From positions 24,015,501-24,079,500 of the forward strand of contig NC_058042.1 in the NCBI RefSeq assembly GCF_020085105.1: 64,000 nt of DNA, read 5' to 3'. The DNA comes from Siniperca chuatsi. Its lineage: Eukaryota > Chordata > Actinopteri > Centrarchiformes > Sinipercidae. The notes under the pieces were generated by a model, which ran no database searches, was not told the origin of the DNA, and worked only from the letters and a program-made list of their open reading frames with translations. The position numbers were made by a program, and so were the translations under genes. Positions 20,778 through 33,467 of the stretch are shown piece by piece. Each line of letters starts with the position of its first letter. The first letter of the stretch is position 1.

Positions 20778-20926
20778 CTGATTCCTCTGAAGTGAGAAAT
20801 TTAACTCAACCCTTCCAGCTTTCATCAGGTCCAGTTGGGCCTCATCAGGCTCAGGAATTAATATAAAGATCCAGCAGAGAAAGCTAGACAAGACAAAAAT
20901 GAAGAGTCCCAATGGGTCTCGCACAC
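20778..20926 (-). other. Candidate orphan coding exon with a hydrophobic segment
   Basis: Minus strand: TAG acceptor at 20927-20929, then a 149-bp stretch open in one frame for 49 codons, ending CAG|GTATGAG at a good donor. The peptide holds a hydrophobic run (LGLFIFVLSSFLCWIFILIP) followed by EPDEAQLDLMKAG, so it reads like a membrane segment plus a polar loop. There is no strong pyrimidine tract before the acceptor, I recognise no family, and no partner exons were found nearby. It may be a relic exon or chance. Confidence 0.25.
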
Positions 20927-20929
20927 CTA

Positions 20930-23900
20930 CTGCCTTTCATTATTTCACAATTAGTGATCCATATTTTTAAAAGATTTTTACTTTACTGCACATGGATCAG
21001 ATGAAGGCCAAACTGTAGTTTCCAGAGAATGTGTTCCAGGAGTCTTTAAAGTTCAAAACTGTCCTCTGTCAAAGTATTCTCAGCCGCTCTCAGTTTGTCA
21101 GAACAGAACAACCCATCAGCGAAATGACTTGCAGTATAAAAACCAGCTCTCAGTAACGGGCACAAAGGGGGACTTGGGTAATTTTTCAAGGCTTAAACAC
21201 TTTAGGGGCCATTACTGGCCATTAGATGTTGCCAAAAATTGTCCTGTGTATGATTGCCTTAGAGACTTTGATGCATTTTTGGTAGTGTGGGTGGGTTTTT
21301 GCCAACAATGATTACCAATAGTGATTATTCACCATGTTGCATATTTAAAACCATTTAGTGTGCTGTGTCAGTTTGCACTTTAGGCCACGAGAAGGCATTG
21401 CACTCTTGGAGATGATGTGATGCAACAGTTTATCTCACGTCTAAAACAGATTTGTCAAAATACATGTCACAGTTGCGTGTCCAGATTTTTTTGACTGGGG
21501 TAGCCCAAGTGGGGCACTGACTTATGCAGGGGTGGCATGAAGTACGTGTGTATACAGACACACACACACACTCACACACACACGTTGGAATAGCAATAAA
21601 TTGCCATTTCTGTCTCCACTACTCACATTGATTACTAACATTACAGTATCTTACAGTTTCTTACATTCCTGTATTTAAAATTTTTTGTTTAACAGATAAA
21701 TAGACCGACCAATCACAACACAACAGATTGGCACCATACAGGCCACACCCTGGACACCCCTCTGACATGTCATGCATGCCCTAAAATTAACTAATTTATA
21801 TGAAAGTATACAAAATGAATCATTTTGACTTTTTTTTTCTTAGATTTTTGTTCATACAAATCTACATTGCATTACAAAACACATTATAAATACGCAAAAA
21901 GTAAGAGTATTTTGCCATCTATGTACCATGGTCTGTAACACTTTAATATAGCCACAAGGCAACATAAGAGTAATGTTATTATAGGAGTTTAAATTAGAAC
22001 TATAAACATGTCAGTGTGTGCTGTACCCTGTATAGTTTTGCTCAAAACCTGTACTATAGAAACAAACAAACTTTCTTTTAGGAGAAAAAAATACATTTGC
22101 TTCCTCCTGGCATGAGGCTTTATCAGGACAATAGAAACGGCAATTAAAATAGCAATTTCCAAGTTAGCAAAAACATAAAAATGTAACATATTAAAAACAG
22201 GGTCCTCAAGTTGAAATAAAAAAACACACACATTTGGCTCTTGAGAATAAGTTTACTACTGTAAATACTATAATGAAATTCAGTCAGATGTCTTCTTACC
22301 TGTTACCTGTTTGTTGGAAAAGTCTCACAATAGAGGCCACTGTTGAGCTTTGGAACTTTGGCTGCACTCTTAGACCAGCCGTTGTCATTGATAGACCATA
22401 AATGATTCCAGCTGACACAGCAGATCTGTGTGTGACTGATGTGCATGTTATTGTTGGTCTGATAATTTATGCTGCATAATTATTTGAGAGTGTGCATGTT
22501 ATTTTGTTTTTGTATATTTTGTCAGGCTTTATGGTTGCACTTGATGTTTGTTCCCACTTTAAATAACTGCAAAGGTATGTTAAAGTCTAGGATTTGTTGA
22601 AGGAAACTTGGTTTATGAATTGCTCCACATACAGTAGTATGTAGCAAAAAGCAGCCTGTCATAACACAACTGTGATGTAGAAACTCCACCGTTTGTGATG
22701 CAGCAGAGAGTGCCTTTATGTCAAGGAGGCTAAAATTAGCATCAGGTAATTATCACCCCTGAAGCATGTACCTACATTTTTTCACAGGCAATGGTACATG
22801 AAGAATGAGATTAAAGGCCAGTGACAATCTAAATTCAAATCTTCCCACCATTTAGGTGTTCTGGTTTCAGCGCCCTGCCATTGTCATGGACACTCAATTG
22901 GAATAAAATCACCATTAATGTTATTAACTGCACCTGTGCGCTTCCTACTATGACAAGTTAAAATGTCTGCCTTGAAAATGGTCTATAGGTCAGTTTAAAA
23001 AAAGGTTTCCAGTGAGCATCAGGCCAAGAAAATGTGTGAGAGGTGAACATATATCAACCAAAGTAAAGAGGGGCAGAACAAAAAGTCTGTCATCATCTAC
23101 GTTACAAATGTTTTTCAATCAATAAAACTGAACCAAAATTCTCAAACCATTTTACTTATCGTAAGAATGGTAATTTCCCAAAAGTATAAGCTCTGATTCC
23201 CCTGTTTCATACAGGTTACAGGCTGCATAATGTGCTCATCCGGCGAGCACTGCCATTCAGGAAAATTAACTTAAGCCATCACATCTGAACTCAATGAACA
23301 CTCCATTCTCCAGGTCCAAACATTAAACAGCAACAATTACACAGCAATTAGAATTTCAAGATAAATAAATAGGCGTTTTTGTTCAGGCCTGGTAGTAGAA
23401 GGTGCATGACAGGAGTCCTTGCGAGTGGGAAAACTGTCTGCAATGCCGGAGGAAGCATGTGGGGACATTCCACTGGAGTCAATCCAGGGGAGGATTCGAC
23501 ACGCCAGGGGGTACTTCCCCCGCTGCCTGGCCAGGGCTAACATCGCGTGTGATGTGTGGATGGCATTTTATGGCCTCATATAGCCAGAACCTTGAAACTG
23601 AGGAAGATAATATGATATGAGTGGATATTTACGGTATGGTTTACAGTACTGCAGTAAAGTACTGTACAGTACTTTGGTTTTGATTTGTGTATTCTCTCAT
23701 TTACAACATCAATTTGGTATACTGTACAGTCATGAAATAAAACTTTTATGTGAGTGTTAAGTTTTTGTGTTCTATCACGCTGGTGTAATTTGTATTGATT
23801 GCAGTAGAATAGTGTTTCGAAGGATATGGGTTATTTTAAGCACAGTGATCCGGTTTATTAGATGTGTTTTAAACTGAATTTATTAGTTTTACTACTTTTA

Positions 23901-24040
23901 CTTTTACTAATTATTATTAGTATGTAACAGGTAAAATATGTAGTCAGTGTTTACTGATGGCCTTGCCATCTGAAATACTGTTTCATTTAGGTGAAAAATG
24001 TGTATTTGACTTGTTATGTAAGAGGTTTGTACAGATTAGT
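20930..24040. other. Spacer, no gene recognised
   Basis: AT-rich sequence with a broken (CA)n stretch near 21557-21583 and probable unclassified old repeat at about 21470-21790. Open frames 21989-22231, 23337-23543 and 23402-23620 show no family features. Confidence 0.45.
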
Positions 24041-25221
24041 GAGTGATTTTGTCTTTATCATTTCGAGAAAGTGGTGCATAAAATGTGGATATGAACAGTG
24101 TTGTTGGAGCCGCGGAGCAGAGGGGCCAGGAATGTGTCCACTCTAATCCCAGTGAGGGACAGAAGATGTTTTAGCAGATCTCCTCTGGTCCACATGAGTG
24201 GCCCTGATGTCTGATGTTCCCACAAACTCCGGAACTGGATAAAGAGAGGCAGACGCCTGTTTGGTTAGCACCAGACTTTCACACTGACGAGAGGAACTCA
24301 ACTAAATAATCGACAACAATGCCAGCAAAGATGGCTACAGCCCTTCCTCTCCCAATGGTATGCTAAGACATCACAAAATATCAAGAGCAGAATGTCAAAC
24401 CATGTGGAAGAGCTGAATTAAAGCTGCATGGCACCAAATGGAGGAATACTATAGGTAAAGAGTAAAGATTTAACTACGTTTCACAGCAGTAAGCCAAACA
24501 AGATCTCATTTGTTTATGCTTATGGGTACCCAAAAACTAACAACCTAATCTTGAAATATGAGATGTTTAAGCTCCACACACTAATGTACCAAGACAAAGC
24601 AGTCATCTTTCTTAATCACTTCATGGTCCCTCACCAATTTTAAAGCAAACACAACTTTATAATTTGTGTAATTCAGAACAGCATTTTTCCAAAAAAAATA
24701 CTAATTTATTAGTATTAATTAAAATGTATAATTTAAACTACTATGGTGTACAAAATTAGAATAAAGGACATTTTATACCAAAATCCATTTTTATTTCAAA
24801 ATACATGTAATAAAACTTCACAATAACTAATATTTAAAATCAATCTTTAGTTCCCATCATGCGCCAGTCTCTGTATGAAGGAGAATCTAACCGTTTGGAT
24901 TGCTATGCTTTTTAACTAGTCAGATCAAGGATTGTGCCTTGTCAGTGTTTAAATAAAGCAGATATTTAAATTTGCCTCTTTGAATAGAAATGTGGGAGTT
25001 GTGACTCCTGACTTGAGGATCTGATGGGAAGCGTGCGGTGAAGAGTCTGGAGCAGCGCAGCGTGTGCTAAGCCAGGTGGACAGCTGACTCAGCACCTCCC
25101 CTGTTGTCTGTGTGCTCGCTCGACAATGTCTTTATCTGCGGCGACAGAATACAGCCTCAGGGCCCGAACTCCCCTCACAACCATCTGAAAATCCTCCTCC
25201 CGGCCCAGGGGACTTACATCA

Positions 25222-25222
<1 letters not shown>
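24040..25222. other. Spacer with locally GC-richer patches; function unknown
   Basis: 24100-24360 and 25020-25215 are richer in G+C than their surroundings. ATG at 24320 opens a 13-codon frame ending before a GTATGC donor-like site. On the minus strand, 25105-25215 is open ([20 protein letters not shown] and onward to a stop). Neither is recognised. They may be promoter or conserved non-coding DNA. Confidence 0.3.
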
Positions 25223-25223
<1 letters not shown>

Positions 25224-25306
<83 letters not shown>

Positions 25307-25316
25307 CACACACACA
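25224..25316. repeat. Compound (TA)n(GATA)n(CA)n microsatellite
   Basis: TA at 25224-25270, GATA at 25271-25306, then a short CA run, with TATACATATA just beyond. Three repeat units abut without spacer. Confidence 0.97.
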
Positions 25317-27266
25317 TGTATACATATATACATATGTGTGTGTGTGTATCACTATGCTGCTGATGGTTATCTCTTTTCGTATGTATGAACGTAACAAAAA
25401 AAATATTCTCATAAGTCTGCACACAACCTAAGCTACAACTGATGAGTATTTCGCATTTAGAATGCTTTGTTACAACTCCTGCATCACTTGGATTACACTA
25501 CAATTATCAGAAGTAAATATTGTAACATCGTTTTGATCTTTATCATTGGTGTAGTATCATTTTTGATAGTTTGATGCTAATATTTCCATACATCAAAAGA
25601 CCTTATTTTACAGCAGTGGTTCTTATTTTCTGAGTGAGGACACAAACCGGGTTACAGGCTTGTTTCTGAGTTGAGGAATTTTCTAAAATAAAACAAGCAA
25701 GGTCTCATGAGAGCTACAACTATACTACGTATAAGTGACTGGCGACACAGAGGAGCTTAGTCACTGGCTGGCTCTTGATTCAGCTCAGCACATGCACAGA
25801 CTCGTCCAAAGGTAATCACGGCATGCTCTGCTCTGCTTTAGGCCCGTGAATGCTGCAAACCTGTATTCCCGCACCTGCCTGAGGCACACACTGTTGGCTT
25901 CTGTACTTCTGAGAGAGAGAAATTGAGGAAAAGAGGGAGAGACAAAGGGATCCACTGCAAGATGAAGAGCCACAAAGGAGGTGTGAGAGCGGGAGAGAGA
26001 CAGAGATCAAGACAGAGAAAGACATATAGAAAATGGCTGGAATAGAGAAAGAGAGAGAGGCCTGCATACCAGAGGGGCAGACAACACAATCCTCCAGTTC
26101 ACACACATTCTCGTTAAGGCTTCATGATCTCCACAGGGAGAAAACAGGCACAGATGATTCTTTGCTGGGGGGGAAGCACATGCCACTGCCTGCACCTGTA
26201 CGTTAACTGACTCAACATCAGGGTAGATAATGAGATACAACTGTGGTAGTCTGTGGCTCCTGGAATACTCAATATATGAAAACATACTGCTGCCTTTATT
26301 GACTATATTGTGCTCACATAGTTCACAAGTTACTTATAGTGACTCCTATGTGTTTACACTCCAAACAGGAGCCTTTTCTGTCCTACACATTGACTGTATC
26401 ATTGGTGACATACGTGTTTACTCTGTAATCCCAAGGTTTTGCTCTTCAGTGAGACATCATAACTTTAAAGGAAGTGGCATACTTTAAGAAAGAATTGAAG
26501 ATACACACAGCATGGGTAGAAAGTCGCTTATTTGTGCAACTGAAACAGGAGCTATTTCCTTCTCCCTTTGCATGGGCCCCAGGAGGAGGAAAGGGGAGAG
26601 TGAGTGGTCAACAGAGGTCTTTCTAGGAGCAGCTGAATACCAGAGGAGCTGACAGGTATGTACATATTGGAATGTGCTTCTCAGCCACACCTGTGTGGAA
26701 CACACCCGCCAAGCCTGGCCTCCCTCATCCCACTGGCTGATCTCCCCGTGATTGACAACTGGAAGAACTATTTGGCTCCAGTCCACAAGAGCCAGGGGGC
26801 AGGTATGGCGAGTTCTGAATGTGGACCAATGGCAGTCGAGAAATCCCTCCGAGCCAGGCGGGGCTGCAGTGAAATAAAACTCATCAATGGGGTGTGTCTC
26901 AAACGTTTGTCAGCAGTCAAACAGTGAAGGGCTACTGCTGCAGGAGACCACTTTGACCAAGCTTAACTAGTTCCTCGCTGCGTGAGGGTCTGAGCCGTTT
27001 TAGCTGGCAGGGATGGTAGAAAAAGACAGAGAGGGAGTTTTTTTTCCCCATGACCTCTTCTGTGAGTGATGAGGTGAAGCAACAGATCTCATCTGATCCG
27101 ACCTTGAGAACTCCTCTTTCAGGGCCGGGCCTTCGAGGGAATGGATGGCAGCTTCAGGCAGTCCATGGTTGGGGACTTTTTAAACCTCTGAGGACACATT
27201 TTTGTCCCTTAACAATAGTTCCTTCATCATAGAGATTCATAGAGATTTAACAGCTGTTACTGTACT
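25317..27266. other. Spacer upstream of mir-184; no coding gene seen
   Basis: Open frames at 25785-26106, 26230-26487 and 26484-26927 show no family resemblance, and the 25900-26060 part is GA-rich. The 26650-26920 stretch is GC-richer and could belong to the mir-184 primary transcript or its regulation. That is inference from position only. Confidence 0.4.
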
Positions 27267-27361
27267 GTGGTCGCTCACATCTCCTTATCACTTTTCCAGC
27301 CCAGCTATAGATTCTGTATCCGTTGGACGGAGAACTGATAAGGGCATGTGCATGACATTAC
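27267..27361 (+). ncRNA. mir184: microRNA mir-184 precursor
   Basis: The 3' arm TGGACGGAGAACTGATAAGG plus GC, at 27324-27345, equals mature miR-184-3p except for the last base (the human form ends GGGU). The 5' arm CCTTATCACTTTTCCAGCCC from 27283 is the miR-184-5p arm. The arms pair across a loop of about 18 nt (AGCTATAGATTCTGTATC), and the stem extends through CACAT opposite ATGTG. miR-184 is an animal-wide microRNA, strongly expressed in lens and cornea in vertebrates. In human it lies between RASGRF1 and TMED3, and here it is likewise between rasgrf1/ctsh and tmed3. Precursor ends are approximate; no host coding gene was found. Confidence 0.96.
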
Positions 27362-30000
27362 CTACAGATACTGGAGACATCTGAGTAAGAAAGCCTTTGG
27401 GGTAATTAAGTCATTCAATTCATAATTGGATATCATGTTGAAGACTGTTATTAGTTTTTGTGCTTTTGCTGTTTGCTTTTAAGCTACAAAGTAATTTTTA
27501 GAAGTATGACTAGAACTGTAATTTAGTGTTTTTCAGAGATGTAAGACTTGTTAAGAAAATACGAGCTTTAAGTCTTAAAATGTGAACTTTGTAAGTGGCT
27601 AATAGGTAAGTAAGGGGTTTATGCAAGTTCCTAACTACCAACACTAACATTTAGCTTGCATTGTTATGTATCTTAGGATTTGATGATTTAGTGCTGGATA
27701 CACAGAGTCGTGCTTTACATCTAAGGACTGAAAAGTGGAAAGGTATGTCTTTGCACTTCTGTCGTGCAACATGAGAGACAGTGGATTATTAAATGAAACA
27801 CAAATTCCCTTCGGGCAGCTCTGAGCACACCCGGTTTTAAGTCATATATCCCAGAAATGTGATGGAAGCAACAGTGCAGCTTTCTTTGTCAGGTGAGACT
27901 TCAGGCAAGATGATGTATTTCTCTGAAATGAGCTGTGCATAGGCAAGACCAATGTTTGACATAATCTGGTTTGGGACACCAGTATGATCCATAAAGCTTA
28001 AAATACAGTTATTGTGTAGAAACACACTTACACACTATACAGGGAGCGTGTAGCAGTAGGCTGCACACAACACTTTAGCATTCTAAAAATATTGTTTCCC
28101 TGATATCTGATTTAGAAAGCAAAGGGGTGACAGTGAACTGGGACACCCTGACATGATACAGCACGACTGACATAATCCATAATTACACTGAGGATGGTGC
28201 AACTGGTGAAATAGAATACAAAGATTTGGAGAGTAATTTTGATATGATTCATACCAACATACTGACACAAGTCTCACACCCAAAAACATGCAGCTTTGGA
28301 TAGCTTTAAACATATCTCATACCTAACATACTATACAGGAATAAGTGTGTTCATACAAAACGATGGATCAACATCAAACTGAGAAATAACGACGACCAAA
28401 AGCTGGAAAACAGGAGTATGAAAATCCACAGAAAGTGATGTGAAAATCCTGATATTAATCATAAAATAACATCCACGCACAGTTGTTGATTCATAGGGAA
28501 AACCTCATGACTTTATTTTTAAAAAGTGGCATGTGTAACAGCTTTGTGTAACAGGGATGATTTATTCTTTAACACCTCTAACACCTGAGCTAATTCAAGT
28601 AATTCCCTTTTGTTTCATTTATATTTTCATCTGCCTTCATTTAAAAGAGCTCTGGGAAAACTCTTTTAAATAACCGAGCTTCCAATAAGGAGCTTAGACT
28701 GGCATCCTCCGTTTTCCCCATATCTTAAGATGCATAAACTGCTCCAAACACAAGATGGGGCCGCATTCAGCCTTTTCAACACATCATCATCTTCAAGCGT
28801 GCTGTTAACCTGATCACAACAGTCTGGATTCTCTATTTGTTTCTGCTAGTGGTGAGTGACTTTAAAAGACTCCTTTCAATTGTTGTGGATGTTTTTTTTT
28901 AATTTACAGCCATCAATCTTCCATAAATACATATCTAAGAGTTTTAGTTATTGCACCTTTTATTTAATAACTGCCGGGGGGAAAAAACACTTTTTATCAG
29001 ATATTTAATGCCAAGTATTACATTGCTGATGGTTCCAATTGTACACTTCTGTACTGTTCATTTTGAGTAAGTTCAGTTAACAAAAGGCACATAGTGCAAT
29101 TCTCACTGTTTAGAATGAAAGCAACAAAACACCAAAATGACCTTGTCATAATACAACAAACAGCATCCACTATGTAAAGAAAAACACACACGCTCAGTAA
29201 GCTGATGAGACTTCTGGATCTACTGGATGATTCTCTGCCCCCGAGGCGTCCACTCCCTCTCTACACCTGGTGGAGGATCCTCTCTTTTCTGAAGTGCAAC
29301 AATCCTCTCACCACAGCCTGATAGCAGATAAGGTCACCTCCCAGGCTTTAAGCAACGCTTCAGCGGTACTTCAACTTCAGTCTACCTCTTCACTCTGCAC
29401 ACAAATAGGCTCTCATCGTCTTTTCCTTGTACTTCTTAGGAAAATGTAGTATTGCTTTACATGTTTTTATGGCTGTGTTTCTGCAATGAGATTGATACGG
29501 AATTGCTTATACAAACTATACAATCACTTTACTGTATGTTGGCAATTGTTGTTTGATGCCATGAATAAAAGCGGCAGTTTGAAGTCTTAAGCGTCTCTTG
29601 GAATATGCAACACAGATCATGTGAAAAAAAAAAAGAGAGCCTGTTTAGCACCTAAGCATTTTAGTATTCCAAACCAAAAAACAAAGTGAAAGCAATTGCT
29701 CAATAAAATGCAAACAATCTGCAAAGATGGTAGATTAAAAAGCAAGTGTTACCAAGTTTTGGTAAGGATATAGCAGCATACCATAGTATACCATAGATAT
29801 ACAATAAAGCACAAAATATAATGCAGAATATGCATAGTATAAAGACAAAGCAATCCTTTTAAAATTCAATCTACTGACTGGAGTCTGAGATTTAATAGTG
29901 CAAAATGATCAGCAAATCATATAGGTCTAAAAGATTTGAAGAGGTAAAATCATCCTTGATATGCAATACTTTTTTACGTTAGAAAATAAAACTAATTGCT
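27362..30000. other. Spacer between mir-184 and the SDR gene; no gene seen
   Basis: Mostly AT-rich. Frames at 27837-28025 and 28083-28313 have no recognisable product. 28640-28860 and 29200-29400 are locally more complex and could be conserved non-coding sequence, but nothing in the bases proves it. Confidence 0.4.
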
Positions 30001-30004
30001 GTGC

Positions 30005-30022
30005 TTTATTTGCCTGTTTATT
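30005..30022 (-). terminator. Polyadenylation signals of the SDR gene
   Basis: On the minus strand AATAAA occurs twice (30017-30022 and 30005-30010), 60-80 nt after the stop codon at 30084-30086. Confidence 0.6.
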
Positions 30023-30083
30023 CCCCAAGGACACTGACTCCAGCTGGAGGAATGGGTGATAAAAGCAGGGCAGGCTGCTGTGT

Positions 30084-32499
30084 TTAAGTCAGACCAACCA
30101 TGGAAGCACTGAGGTCCCACAGCTTCTTGGCTGCGGCATCATCCAGGGCCTGCGGTGCCGCCGTTTTGGGGGCACAGTCACTGTATGATGGAAGAAAAAA
30201 TAAGATAGGGGGAAAAGATCACCAAAAGTCCAATACAGTGTTATAATATAATTTAATGTAGTACAATTTACTATGCCACAAATCATTATTTCATTGTACA
30301 ATGGGCAGAGTAAAACCCATGCAAAGTGGACTGAATTCCAGACAACTGCAACTTTTAACAAGTTTTATTGCAGATGCACTTGCCTGTAGTACAGGCCACT
30401 GACGTCTGCCAGGCTCTCATCCACAGCGCAGTAGATGGTGGTCTGAGCTCCTTCCCAGGGACTTTTGACCAGCATCAAAAATGGCATGGCTATGATCCTC
30501 TTCCACAGGGCTAAAGTAGGGAACAAGTGGCGGCCTAACTCGGTGCGGATGACCCCAGGGTGAAGGCTGTACACTGTCACACCAGTGCCTGATGAGAGGG
30601 ATACATCAAATCAAATGTTAGCTACAATGTGTGAAGCATCATAAGATTATCAACACAGGGAGGAAGAACAAGACACAAGAGCACCAAGGCAAAAACAAAA
30701 GAACTTTGTATAAAGAGATCTGTTACTACATTAAACATTATGTTAATTTAAGAGATTCAAAACTGGGACAGTGTGAGGTGATTATTCCCCATCATCTTTA
30801 CCTGTGCAGTGTATCTGATTAATAATAACAATAATACATTTTTGAACAACGCTTTTATTAATGGGACGCAGTGTGCATTGGACACTACCTTGCAGTCTTG
30901 TAGCCAGTTGTCTGCAGAAGAGCACATTGGCCAGCTTGCTTTGGCAGTAGCTCTTCTCACGTTGGTAGTCTTTATCAAGGTTGATGCCATCAAAGTGTAT
31001 ACGACCTGCAAGAGAAACAATCCAGGGTGGTCTTTCAGCAGAAATTACATTTTAAAATCCATAAACAACCAGGTAAGTTTTATCTGTCATAACTGTCATA
31101 AAACACAACCAAAGTGAAATATCACTCTAAGTGAAGTAAAACGTTAGAGATACATTTTTTAACTATGAAATATCTGATTGGAGACTGAAAAGGAGACAAA
31201 AGCGTTTGACAATCACAGGTGCGTTAAAAATTGCCTCGATGGACTAAAATGACAAAACATTACCTTTCTCGTGTGCCAGGCTGGAGACGGTGACAATGCG
31301 ACTTGGAGCTGACTTCTTCAGCAGGTCAAGAAGACAGTTGGTGAGGAGAAAATGTCCCAGGTGGTTGACACCAAACTGCATTTCAAAGCCATCCTCAGTC
31401 TTCCACTTAGGACACATCATGATCCCTAACAATCAACACAAACACTTATATGGAATAAAACTAACAGGTCTCTGACAGACTGCAGCGAGGCTAGATCCAG
31501 CTTCTTTACCACCACGTTGCCGTTTCCACTCTGCTGCCGGATCTCGTCAGCTGCAATGCGAGCAGGCAAGGATCACTCTGGCTCCTTGACAAAAATAAGG
31601 AATGTCAATGTAATCGAGATTTATACAGTAATAGTGGAAGTAGTACTACATTTTTAGTCACGTTAGCAGTCAGTTTAGGTCAATCCAAAGATAATAACAA
31701 AGTGCTACACAAAAACGACCAAAAAGAACAACTAACAACACAGAAAGTGTATAAACAACTATGAGAGTCTCACCTCGCAGGGCCATATCCAGGGCTGTCT
31801 CCTTCCCAATGCCAGTGTTGGCTCCTGTGATCAGGACTGTTTTGCCATCCAGCCTGACCTTGCTCTTGCACACTCCCCCAGCCAGCCACCTACGCAAGGC
31901 CAGTATGGCTGTTCCTGAAAATGTTAACATTGTTAACAAAATGTTAACAATAATATCAAATGTAGTGTCATATGCCTTGTTGTGGTTATATTTTTTTATT
32001 TGACATTTTATTCTATTATGTTAAAGTGACATGAAAAGCTGTCGGTGAAACGAATTCCCTTACAGGAGAATAAAATATTGAATTGAACCCCTGCTTAGGA
32101 GATTTCAGATATGGCTTGAGCTCTAAAGAGATTAGCCTTATTTATGATTGTGACGATTTAATTACTAAAATTATCTTTATATTTGTGAAACACTTCACTG
32201 TGCTGATTCAAAGAGCTGTTCCAGTTATTCCACTGACATTTCTAGATATCCACAAACTGAGCAGCAGCCACAGTGAATGCCTCTGGAATGGAGCAAACAT
32301 TGTTACAAAGTATTACCATTGCTCCCCATATTTTCCCTTCCCTTGCAATTGACATTTAACACAATGTGTAAAGGTATAAAACATATCTTACATGATATCC
32401 TTATGATAAATGAAATTATTTACCTGCAACAAAAGCAACTGTGAGGCCGGTCGCATGCATCTTTATAAAGTCCCTTATCAACTCTGCGTAGTTTTGCAT
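30084..32499 (-). pseudogene. Retinol dehydrogenase-like SDR (RDH11/12/13 type), apparently broken
   Basis: Short-chain dehydrogenases of this group interconvert retinol and retinal with NADP(H), anchored in ER or mitochondrial membranes. Exons in order: 32424-32499 (start MQNYAELIRDF), 31774-31914, about 31475-31584, 31264-31425, 30889-31005, 30384-30588 and 30084-30180. Seen are a hydrophobic N-terminus, cofactor motif [33 protein letters not shown], catalytic YCQSK and SLHPGVIRTELGR. Two defects appear. After ARVILAC the frame meets an early stop, while the homologous sequence resumes in another frame (AADEIRQQSGNGNVVVKKLD). The exon that should carry the NNAG segment is missing: only about 50 bp separate SVRDL from GIMMCPKW. 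The other exons and splice sites are clean. The intron after 30384 uses a GC donor. It is a recent pseudogene, or an assembly error over a working gene. Orthology within the RDH family is not settled. Confidence 0.8.
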
Positions 32500-33057
32500 C
32501 TTTTAGTCTGTTAATTATTAACCGACTTAAATAACTACAAGCATGAAAGGAAGGATTATCGCAAATTTTAAAAAAAAAGTTCAAAATCTCTCCGTTTAGA
32601 ATAACTCTACGTAATTCATTGGCTATAAAGTCATATACTGCCAAATCCTGTGTAAGAAGGTGTTTTTCCTTGGCAGACGTGGGGGCGTGGTGTGCACCAC
32701 CTGGGATTTTCAGAATAAGACTCCTGTTTAATGTGTACCTTCTGTTGTCATAGCAAGTGTGTCATAACTGCTAATTAAACTTGGTGTCGTGAGTTAAAGT
32801 CAGACTCTCACACAGGTTTGATAATCTATTCCGGGGGTCCATGGAGAGCAGAGCAGTTTATCTGTGTAGCATACACACGCCCTACAAAACACACACACAC
32901 ACACACACATCAGTACAATGCAGCTCACTGACCCATCTACTGTTTACTTTTGATTGCCTACTTTAAAAATATCTTGTTGCTTATACCTCTGTAAAAAAAC
33001 AACACGTAACCCTTGAATGGACTTTTATATATTACACTTTTTCTTACTGTAGGCCTA

Positions 33058-33110
<53 letters not shown>

Positions 33111-33380
33111 TATGCATAACGCGAAAATAATGCGTGGACTGTCATACTTATATATTGAGCATTTATTTTGAAACCTGAACGTCATGACGGATCGCAGTGT
33201 ATGTGTCACAGTACTTTGTCGCTTCGTTTCTTCAACTAGTTTAAAAATGGGTTGTCTTACATTTAAAGGTTATACTAGTATTTTGTTTGAAGGTAATTGA
33301 CGTTTCTGAACAGTGGGCTATTTTATTTATTTTTTTTACCAAAAAATAAATACATAAACAAACCTGCCCCGGAAGTTCTT
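32500..33380. other. Divergent spacer between the SDR gene and tmed3
   Basis: The two genes point away from each other. The spacer holds (CA)n at about 32889-32910 and (TG)n at 33059-33107. No exon is seen. Confidence 0.5.
33059..33107. repeat. (TG)n microsatellite
   Basis: About 24 uninterrupted TG units upstream of tmed3. Confidence 0.97.
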
Positions 33381-33390
33381 CGTGCTCGTG

Positions 33391-33398
33391 CCACGTCA
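33391..33398 (-). promoter_or_regulatory. tmed3: UPRE-like site (TGACGTGG) upstream of tmed3
   Basis: CCACGTCA on the plus strand is TGACGTGG on the minus strand, the XBP1/ATF6 unfolded-protein-response element. It lies 70 bp before the tmed3 start codon, where a promoter or 5' UTR is expected. One short match can occur by chance. Confidence 0.4.
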
Positions 33399-33467
33399 GA
33401 GCTACAAAACAACAGTCTTCATCACTGCTGTCTGCAGCTTCCAGCAGTTCCTTTTTACGCTTTCACC

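Noticed and set aside
21989-22231. 80-residue hydrophobic minus-strand frame
   Set aside because: AT-rich sequence gives Phe/Ile/Leu by composition; no splice sites or family match.
25224-25316. CRISPR-like array
   Set aside because: Simple TA, GATA and CA units without unique spacers; the host is a vertebrate.
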